Positions 58,093-64,000 of a stretch of DNA of 64,000 nucleotides are shown one piece after another. Source of the stretch: Cellulosimicrobium cellulans (GTDB lineage Bacteria > Actinomycetota > Actinomycetes > Actinomycetales > Cellulomonadaceae). The stretch lies in NCBI RefSeq assembly GCF_016921195.1, contig NZ_JAFGYF010000003.1, forward strand, positions 124,001 through 188,000, read 5' to 3'. The position numbers were made by a program, and so were the translations under genes. Numbering within the stretch: the stretch's first letter is position 1; every line of letters starts with the position of its first letter. The notes beneath the pieces were generated by a model, which made no database searches, was not told the origin of the DNA, and saw only the letters and a program-made list of their open reading frames with translations.

Positions 58093-58349
58093 GCACGCCG
58101 CGGCCCGACGCCCCGAGCGTCCGCGTCGTGCGGGGCGCGCCGGACGAGCTCGAGGTCGCCGCGCTCGTCGCCGGCCTCGCCGCCGCCGCGGCCGCGAGCG
58201 GCCTGCCCGACGACGTCGCGCCCGTCGACGAGTGGACCAACCGGGCGCGCGGGCTGCGCGGGACCGGGGACGGCGCGACCGCGAAGAGCTTCGGCGGTCG
58301 TTCCGGCCGGCACAACGCCGACTCGTGGCGCTGGAGCCTGCGGTCGTGA
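58089..58349 (+). CDS. accE: acyl-CoA carboxylase epsilon subunit
   Basis: An 86-residue protein from a GTG overlapping the preceding stop. VRVVRGAPDELEVAALVAGLAA is the conserved first half of actinobacterial epsilon chains, and the end has the Trp/Ser-rich HNADSWRWSLRS of the family. The epsilon chain stabilises the alpha-beta complex and is found only in actinobacteria. It overlaps the next gene by four bases. Confidence 0.88.
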   Translation: MSTPRPDAPSVRVVRGAPDELEVAALVAGLAAAAAASGLPDDVAPVDEWTNRARGLRGTGDGATAKSFGGRSGRHNADSWRWSLRS

Positions 58350-59152
58350 CCGCTCCGAGCGCGTCGCCCCGCGTGCGCCGCCTGCCCGAGCGGGGCGTGC
58401 TCGTCGAGCTTCCCGCGTCCGCCGACGAGGTCGAGGCGGACCCCACCGGCCTGCCGGCGGTCGCGCCCGTGCCGGGCTGGCGCCGCTGGGCCTGGGCCGT
58501 GGCGTTCGTCCCGACCGTGACGCTGCTCGTCTATCAGCGCCTCGCGTCGGGCCGCGGCTGGCCCGTGCCGGACGCCGTCGTGGTGGTCGCGACGCTGGGG
58601 CTCCTCGTCACGGCCCTGCTCGCGCTCGTGCGCTACCAGGACGACCGTGCCGTGACGGGGCTCGCCCGCGGCCGCAACGCGCTGCTCGCCGCGCCGGTCC
58701 GGGCGACCGGGACGCTCGCGCTCCCCGGTGTCGGTGCCGCGGACCCGACCACGGGCACCGCCGAGGGCACCTCCGAGGGCACCGTTGCGGGCGGCGCGCA
58801 GGGCCCCGCCACGAGCACCGGGACGGCGGGTCCGGCGGTCGTGCGGGCGACGCTGGTCGTCACCACCGCGTCCGGCGCGAGGACCGCACGCCCGGCGCGC
58901 GTCGTCGTGCCCGCCGGCGTGGCAGGTCCGCGCCAGGGCGACCCGGTCGCCGTCTGGCACGCGGCGGACGACACCGACGCGACGGGGGTGGTGCTCGTGC
59001 GCTACCACCGCACCTGGGCGGACGACCTCGCGGCGGCGCTGCGGGCCCGGTCCGCCGCGGCTGCTCCCGAGGACACGCCCGCGGACGCGAGCGCGGGCGA
59101 CCCCGGCGAGGACCCCGGGAATCCGGCAGACCGAGAACCGGGCGCCGAGTAG
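58346..59152 (+). CDS. two-helix membrane protein of the carboxylase operon
   Basis: A 268-residue protein from a GTG overlapping accE. Two membrane helices at about 50-65 (WAWAVAFVPTVTLLVYQRL) and 75-95 (VVVVATLGLLVTALLALVRY) precede a Gly/Thr-rich linker and a C-terminal beta-rich domain (VVRATLVVTTASGARTARPARVVVP, DPVAVWHAADDTDATGVVLVRYHR). The C-terminus is Pro/Ala/Asp-rich. It is transcribed with accE, but its function is unknown. Confidence 0.75.
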   Translation: MTAPSASPRVRRLPERGVLVELPASADEVEADPTGLPAVAPVPGWRRWAWAVAFVPTVTLLVYQRLASGRGWPVPDAVVVVATLGLLVTALLALVRYQDDRAVTGLARGRNALLAAPVRATGTLALPGVGAADPTTGTAEGTSEGTVAGGAQGPATSTGTAGPAVVRATLVVTTASGARTARPARVVVPAGVAGPRQGDPVAVWHAADDTDATGVVLVRYHRTWADDLAAALRARSAAAAPEDTPADASAGDPGEDPGNPADREPGAE

Positions 59153-59162
59153 TCTCGTCCGG

Positions 59163-60905
59163 GTGAGCGACACCACCACCACACCCGCCGGCGCATCCGC
59201 CGGGACCCCCGACCGCACACCCACGCCGATCGACGCCGTCGCCGAGGCCTACGTCACGCGGATCGCCGAGCTCGACCCGATCGCCGCGACCGCGATGGGG
59301 CTGTCCGGCTACGACCACCTCGTCTCCGACCTCTCGCCCGCCGGGCACGACGCGCGGGCCGACGCCGACCGCGCGGTGCTGCGCGAGCTCGAGGGCCTGG
59401 AGCCGGTCGACGACGTCGACCGTGTCACCCTCGCCGCGATGCGCGAGCGCGTCGGCCTCCAGCTCGAGCTGCACGAGGCGGGCGAGCCGCTCGCGAGCCT
59501 CAACAACATCGCGTCGCCGGTGCAGGAGCTGCGCGACGTCTTCGACATCATGCCGACCGGCACGGTCGAGGCCTGGGAGAACATCGCCTCGCGCCTCGGC
59601 TCCCTGCCCACCGCGATCGACGGCTACATGGCGTCGCTGACGGAGGCGGCCGCCCGCGGCAACGTCGCCGCGATCCGCCAGGTGCGGATCGGCGTGCAGC
59701 AGTCGCGCGAGCTCGCGGACGCCAAGGGATCGTTCTTCACGACGTTCGTCGCGGGCCCCGAGGCGAACGCCGTCCTCGACGACTCCTCCGCGTGCTCGCT
59801 CGTCCGCAAGGAGCTCGAGCACGGCGCCGCCGCGGCGCGCGAGGCCTACGGCCGCCTCGCGGACTTCCTCGAGACGACGCTCGCGCCGCAGGCCCGCGAG
59901 CAGGACGCGGTAGGCCGCGAGCGCTACGGGCTCTTCTCGCGCACGTTCCTCGGCGCGCAGGTCGACCTGGACGAGACGTACGCGTGGGGGCTCGAGGAGC
60001 TCGCGCGCGTGGTCGCCGAGCAGGAGGAGATCGCGCGCCGCATCGCCGGTCCCGGTGCGAGCGTGGAGGACGCCGTCGCCGCCCTCGACGCCGACCCGGC
60101 CCGCACGCTGCACGGGACCGACGCCCTGAGGTCGTGGATGCAGGAGACGTCGGACGCGGCGATCAGCGCGCTGAACGGCGTCCACTTCGACGTCCCGGCG
60201 CCGGTGCTCGACCTCGAGTGCATGATCGCGCCGACGCAGACGGGCGGGATCTACTACACGCCCCCGAGCGACGACTTCTCCCGGCCGGGCCGCATGTGGT
60301 GGTCGGTGCCGTCGGACGTCACGGAGTTCAACACGTGGCGCGAGAAGACGACGGTCTACCACGAGGGCGTCCCGGGCCACCACCTGCAGTGCGGCCAGGC
60401 CGTGTACGCGCGCGCGACGCTCAACACGTGGCGCCGGCTCGCGTGCTGGGTCTCGGGCCACGGCGAGGGCTGGGCCCTGTACGCGGAGCGCCTCATGGCG
60501 GACCTCGGGTTCCTCGACGACGACGGCGACCGCCTCGGCATGCTCGACGCGCAGCGCATGCGCGCGGCCCGCGTCGTGCTCGACATCGGCGTTCACCTCG
60601 GCCTGCCCGCGCCCGAGCAGTGGGGCGGCGGGACCTGGGACGCCGACAAGGCGCTCACGTTCCTGCGCGCGAACGTCAACATGCCCGACTCGTTCGTGCG
60701 CTTCGAGCTCGACCGCTACCTCGGCTGGCCGGGCCAGGCGCCGTCGTACAAGGTCGGCCAGCGCCTGTGGGAGGCCACGCGAGACGACGCGCGCGCGGCG
60801 GCGACCGCCCGCGGCGAGGCGTTCGACGCCAAGGCCTTCCACGCACGCGCGCTGAATCTCGGCTCGGTCGGCCTGGACGTGCTGCGCGACGCGCTCACCT
60901 CGTGA
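59163..60905 (+). CDS. DUF885 family metallohydrolase
   Basis: A 580-residue protein from a GTG. It contains YHEGVPGHHLQ, the HExxxxHH-like zinc motif of DUF885, with the third Glu likely in GHGEGWALYAE, and family blocks IYYTPPSDDFSRPGRMWWSVP and YLGWPGQAPSYKVGQ. DUF885 proteins resemble M32/M2 carboxypeptidases but their natural substrate is mostly unknown. No signal peptide is seen. It follows the membrane-protein gene by 10 bases. Confidence 0.85.
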   Translation: MSDTTTTPAGASAGTPDRTPTPIDAVAEAYVTRIAELDPIAATAMGLSGYDHLVSDLSPAGHDARADADRAVLRELEGLEPVDDVDRVTLAAMRERVGLQLELHEAGEPLASLNNIASPVQELRDVFDIMPTGTVEAWENIASRLGSLPTAIDGYMASLTEAAARGNVAAIRQVRIGVQQSRELADAKGSFFTTFVAGPEANAVLDDSSACSLVRKELEHGAAAAREAYGRLADFLETTLAPQAREQDAVGRERYGLFSRTFLGAQVDLDETYAWGLEELARVVAEQEEIARRIAGPGASVEDAVAALDADPARTLHGTDALRSWMQETSDAAISALNGVHFDVPAPVLDLECMIAPTQTGGIYYTPPSDDFSRPGRMWWSVPSDVTEFNTWREKTTVYHEGVPGHHLQCGQAVYARATLNTWRRLACWVSGHGEGWALYAERLMADLGFLDDDGDRLGMLDAQRMRAARVVLDIGVHLGLPAPEQWGGGTWDADKALTFLRANVNMPDSFVRFELDRYLGWPGQAPSYKVGQRLWEATRDDARAAATARGEAFDAKAFHARALNLGSVGLDVLRDALTS

Positions 60906-60985
60906 CCCGGTCGTCGGCCCGGCCCGGGTCGGCCTCGCGCCGGCCCGGGCCGACCGGCGTCCGCCGCGCCCCGGGGACCTGACGC

Positions 60986-61906
60986 GTGGGCGCCGTCCTC
61001 ACCGGTTTCGCCATCATCGCCGTGGTCGTCGCGGCCGGGTACGTCACCGCGCGCCTCGGCATCGGCGGCCCCGACGCGCAGACGGCCCTCAACCGCATCG
61101 GGTTCTTCGTCGCGAGCCCGGCGCTGCTGTTCACCGTCCTCGCGCGCGCCGACGTCGGAGCGCTCCTCCAGGCGCCGCTCGCGGTCTCGGCGGCGTCGGC
61201 CGTCGTGACGGCGGGCGTGTTCGTGCTCGTCGACCGGCTGTGGCTCCGGCTCCCGGCACCCGAGGCGACCGTCGGGGCCGTCGGCTCCGGCTACGTGAAC
61301 GCGAACAACATCGGCCTGCCCGTCGCGGTGTACGTGCTCGGCGACGCGACCGCCGTCGTGCCGGTGATCCTGCTCCAGCTCCTCGTGCTCGCACCCGTGA
61401 CCCTGCTCGTCCTCGACGCGACGACGAGCGGGCGGCTGTCCTGGCGGTTCGTCCTCGCCCAGCCCGTGCGCAACCCGATCATCCTGGGGTCGCTCGCGGG
61501 CGCCGTCGTCTCCGTGACCGGCTGGACGCCACCCGTCGCGGTCATGGCGCCGCTCGACATCCTCGGCGGCGCCGCGATCCCGATGATCCTGCTCGCCTTC
61601 GGCATGTCGCTGCACGGCACCAGGCCGCTGCGGCGCGGCGAGCCCCGAGCGGCGGTCGGCGTCGCCAGCGTCGCGAAGCTCCTCGTCATGCCGGTCGTGG
61701 CGTTCGTCGTCGCCCGGCTCGTCCTCGGGCTCGACGACGCCGCGGTCGCCTCGGCCGTCACGCTCGCCGCGCTGCCCACAGCCCAGAACGTCTACAACTA
61801 CGCGGCGCGGTTCGGGCGGGGCGAGATCCTCGCGCGCGACACGATCCTCGTGACGACGCTCGGCTCGCCCGTCGTGCTGGTCGTCGCGGCGCTCCTCGTC
61901 GCGTAG
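60986..61906 (+). CDS. AEC family transporter
   Basis: A 306-residue membrane protein from a GTG, with about 10 helices. The N-terminus (LTGFAIIAVVVAAGYVTARL), then NRIGFFVASPALLFTVLA, VNANNIGLPVAVYVLGDA, ILGGAAIPMILLAFGMSL and LAALPTAQNVYNYAARF fit auxin-efflux-carrier-like proteins. Bacterial members export or import small organic acids. The substrate cannot be told from sequence. Confidence 0.87.
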   Translation: MGAVLTGFAIIAVVVAAGYVTARLGIGGPDAQTALNRIGFFVASPALLFTVLARADVGALLQAPLAVSAASAVVTAGVFVLVDRLWLRLPAPEATVGAVGSGYVNANNIGLPVAVYVLGDATAVVPVILLQLLVLAPVTLLVLDATTSGRLSWRFVLAQPVRNPIILGSLAGAVVSVTGWTPPVAVMAPLDILGGAAIPMILLAFGMSLHGTRPLRRGEPRAAVGVASVAKLLVMPVVAFVVARLVLGLDDAAVASAVTLAALPTAQNVYNYAARFGRGEILARDTILVTTLGSPVVLVVAALLVA

Positions 61907-61966
61907 CGGGGTCGTCGGGCGTCCTGCCGTCCGGTGTCGCCGGTGCTCGGCGGGTAGTCTGCGCGG

Positions 61967-62626
61967 GTGCTCCGACTCGTCCTCGCCTCCCGGTCCCCCG
62001 CCCGCCTCGCGACGCTGCGCGCGGCCGGTGTCGAACCCCTCGTGCGCGTCTCCGGGGTCGACGAGGACGCGGTCCTGCGGGCGGCCGCCGCGGAGCGCGG
62101 CGGGCTCGAGCCCGTGGACGCGGTGCTCGTCCTGGCCCGCGCGAAGGCCGAGGAGATCGTGCGCACGCTCGCCGAGGACGGGTCCGCCACGCCGGGCGAC
62201 GACCCCACGCTGCTCGTCGGCTGCGACTCGATGCTCGAGCTCGACGGCGAGGTGCTCGGCAAGCCCGCCGACGCCGACGACGCCCGTGCCCGCTGGCGCG
62301 CGATGCGCGGCCGGGCCGGCGTCCTGCACACCGGCCACTGGCTCGTGGACCTGCGCCGGCCGTCCGACGGCGGGACCGGCACCGCGACGGGCGCCACGAG
62401 CTCGACGACCGTCCACTTCGCCGACCTCACCGACGACGAGATCGACGCGTACGTCGCCACCGGCGAGCCCCTGCACGTCGCGGGTGCGTTCACGGTCGAC
62501 GGCCTCGGCGGGCCCTACGTCGAGCGCATCGAGGGCGACCACCACGGGGTCGTCGGGATCAGCCTCCCGCTGCTGCGCTCGCTGCTCCACGAGGCCGGCG
62601 TCGCGTGGCACGAGCTGCGCGCCTGA
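61967..62626 (+). CDS. maf: Maf-like nucleoside triphosphate pyrophosphatase
   Basis: A 219-residue protein from a GTG. LRLVLASRSPARLATLRAAG carries the S-x-S-x-R phosphate site, CDSMLELDGEVLGKP the metal-binding Asp and Lys, and GAFTVDGLGGPYVERIEGD the later conserved block. Maf proteins hydrolyse non-canonical or modified nucleotides such as dTTP/UTP analogues and slow division. Maf next to the carboxylase genes is usual in actinobacteria. Confidence 0.92.
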   Translation: MLRLVLASRSPARLATLRAAGVEPLVRVSGVDEDAVLRAAAAERGGLEPVDAVLVLARAKAEEIVRTLAEDGSATPGDDPTLLVGCDSMLELDGEVLGKPADADDARARWRAMRGRAGVLHTGHWLVDLRRPSDGGTGTATGATSSTTVHFADLTDDEIDAYVATGEPLHVAGAFTVDGLGGPYVERIEGDHHGVVGISLPLLRSLLHEAGVAWHELRA

Positions 62627-62821
62627 GACCGGGCAGCCGGCGTCCGTCGTCGGCGCTCGTTGTGGGCGCCGGACAACCCCACGGGCCGAGCGACGCCCAG
62701 GAGCGCGCCGCTATGGAGGTTTCCTCCAACCGCCCTCCGCGCGGCTTGGCTTCTTCTCCAATCTTGCACGGTACCGGCCCGGGAGCGTGATCGGCGCGGC
62801 GCGCACGCGTTACCGTGAGCC

Positions 62822-64000
62822 GTGCCCGCGAACCCCACCCGCCCCCTGAGCAAGGTCCTCGTCGCCAACCGTGGCGAGATCGCCGTCCGGATCGTCCGTG
62901 CCTGCGCCGACGCCGGTATCGCGTCCGTCGCGGTCTACGCCGACCCCGACCGCCAGGCGCCGCACGTGCACCTCGCCGACGAGGCGTTCGCGCTCGGCGG
63001 CGCCCGGGCGGCCGAGACGTACCTCGACATCGCGAAGCTGCTCGACGTCGCGCGCCGCTCCGGCGCGGACGCGGTGCACCCCGGGTACGGCTTCCTGGCC
63101 GAGAACGCGGAGTTCGCGCAGGCCGTGCTCGACGCCGGGCTCGTCTGGATCGGCCCGCCGCCCGCCGCGATCGACGCGCTCGGCGACAAGGTGAGCGCGC
63201 GCCACATCGCGCAGCGCGCGGGCGCCCCGCTGGTCCCCGGCACGCCCGACCCGGTCGCCGACGCGAGCGAGGTGCACGCGTTCGCCGCCGAGCACGGCCT
63301 GCCCATCGCGATCAAGGCGGCGTTCGGCGGCGGCGGACGCGGGCTCAAGGTCGCGCGCACGGCCGACGAGATCGACGAGCTCTACGAGTCCGCGGTCCGC
63401 GAGGCCACCGCCGCGTTCGGGCGCGGCGAGTGCTTCGTCGAGCGCTACCTCGACACGCCCCGGCACGTGGAGACCCAGTGCCTCGCGGACGAGCACGGCA
63501 CCGTCGTCGTCGTCTCGACGCGCGACTGCTCCCTGCAGCGCCGCCACCAGAAGCTCGTCGAGGAGGCCCCCGCGCCGTACCTCAGCCCCGCCCAGGAGGC
63601 CGAGCTGTACAAGGCGTCCGAGGCGATCCTGCGCGAGGCCGGCTACGTCGGCGCGGGCACGTGCGAGTTCCTCGTCGGCGCCGACGGCACCATCTCCTTC
63701 CTCGAGGTCAACACGCGACTCCAGGTCGAGCACCCCGTGTCCGAGGAGGTCACCGGCATCGACCTCGTCCGCGAGCAGCTGCGCATCGCCGCGGGCGAGC
63801 CGCTCGGCTACACGTCGACGCAGGTGCGCGGCCACTCGATCGAGTTCCGGATCAACGGTGAGGACCCCGCCGCGAACTTCCTCCCCGCCCCCGGCCGCAT
63901 CACGCGCCTGCGCTTCCCGTCCGGCCCCGGCGTGCGCGTCGACTCCGGCGTCGCCGAGGGCGACACGATCTCCGGCGCGTTCGACTCCATGATTGCCAAG
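62822..64000 (+). CDS. acetyl/propionyl-CoA carboxylase alpha subunit, 5' part
   Basis: The frame runs off the right edge after 393 residues. The GTG at 62822 starts the biotin carboxylase domain: [36 protein letters not shown], the ATP-grasp loop [43 protein letters not shown] and [16 protein letters not shown]. The biotin-carrier domain with its M-K-M Lys would lie beyond the window. It carboxylates biotin and works with the beta and epsilon chains; birA upstream attaches the biotin. Confidence 0.93.
   Translation, partial: MPANPTRPLSKVLVANRGEIAVRIVRACADAGIASVAVYADPDRQAPHVHLADEAFALGGARAAETYLDIAKLLDVARRSGADAVHPGYGFLAENAEFAQAVLDAGLVWIGPPPAAIDALGDKVSARHIAQRAGAPLVPGTPDPVADASEVHAFAAEHGLPIAIKAAFGGGGRGLKVARTADEIDELYESAVREATAAFGRGECFVERYLDTPRHVETQCLADEHGTVVVVSTRDCSLQRRHQKLVEEAPAPYLSPAQEAELYKASEAILREAGYVGAGTCEFLVGADGTISFLEVNTRLQVEHPVSEEVTGIDLVREQLRIAAGEPLGYTSTQVRGHSIEFRINGEDPAANFLPAPGRITRLRFPSGPGVRVDSGVAEGDTISGAFDSMIAK

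Noticed and set aside
1-64000. CRISPR arrays and insertion sequences
   Set aside because: No regularly spaced 25-40-base repeats and no transposase motifs were seen by eye; the Pro-Gly-Thr-Thr region is a coding repeat.

Overview
The window is very GC-rich DNA from an actinobacterium, most likely a Micrococcales member of the Cellulomonas/Cellulosimicrobium type. This rests on base composition, frequent GTG starts, the actinobacterial ftsE-ftsX-M23-smpB-ssrA order, an acyl-CoA carboxylase cluster with an epsilon subunit, and a tmRNA tag ending ALAA. It has two parts: the right-hand ~33 kb of a prophage (1 to about 33,140) and ordinary chromosome (about 33,143 to 64,000).

Prophage. The left end lies outside the window and no integrase, repressor or replication gene is seen. 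From left to right: small genes and a nucleotide-metabolism fusion protein (1-1829); a metallophosphoesterase (1867-3051); a reverse-strand insert with a membrane protein (3096-3987) and an unknown forward gene (4000-4509); an RNA block (4510-5810) holding a tmRNA-like RNA with no tag ORF and six tRNAs (Asn, Asp, Trp, Tyr, Phe, Ser) separated by structured spacers; an HNH endonuclease and two glycosyltransferase-like genes (6271-8824); a run of nine small overlapping genes (8862-11349); terminase, portal, MuF-type protein, scaffold, capsid and connectors (11477-19525); a siphovirus tail module with a -1 frameshift in the tail chaperone, tape measure, distal tail, S74-chaperone fibre and beta-helix spike (19598-30192); a lysis module (30195-32126); and a reverse-strand secreted metallopeptidase (32210-32866). 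A conserved element beginning TAGTTCCAC occurs three times, each time starting on the stop codon of the gene before it. It stands in front of the RNA block, the small-gene run and the scaffold/capsid genes, so it is probably the phage's own promoter or operator.

Junction. The prophage abuts the 3' end of the host ssrA gene (33,143-33,506, minus strand), a common phage attachment site. ssrA, a DoxX-like gene, smpB, an M23 peptidase, ftsX, ftsE and prfB follow on the minus strand, joining ribosome rescue, division-linked wall hydrolysis and translation termination.

Chromosome to the right. A WxL surface-protein/DUF916 pair (39,366-41,276), a tad pilus cluster (41,466-46,244), a divergent aminotransferase, a LytR-CpsA-Psr ligase, a phytase-like/glycerophosphodiesterase fusion, a Bcr/CflA-type exporter, a SRAP protein and an adenylate-cyclase-like protein come next. 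The window ends in a fatty-acid/propionate carboxylation cluster: birA, acyl-CoA carboxylase beta chain, an unknown acidic protein, the epsilon chain, a membrane protein, a DUF885 hydrolase, an AEC transporter, maf, and the start of the biotin-carboxylase alpha chain, which runs off the window.
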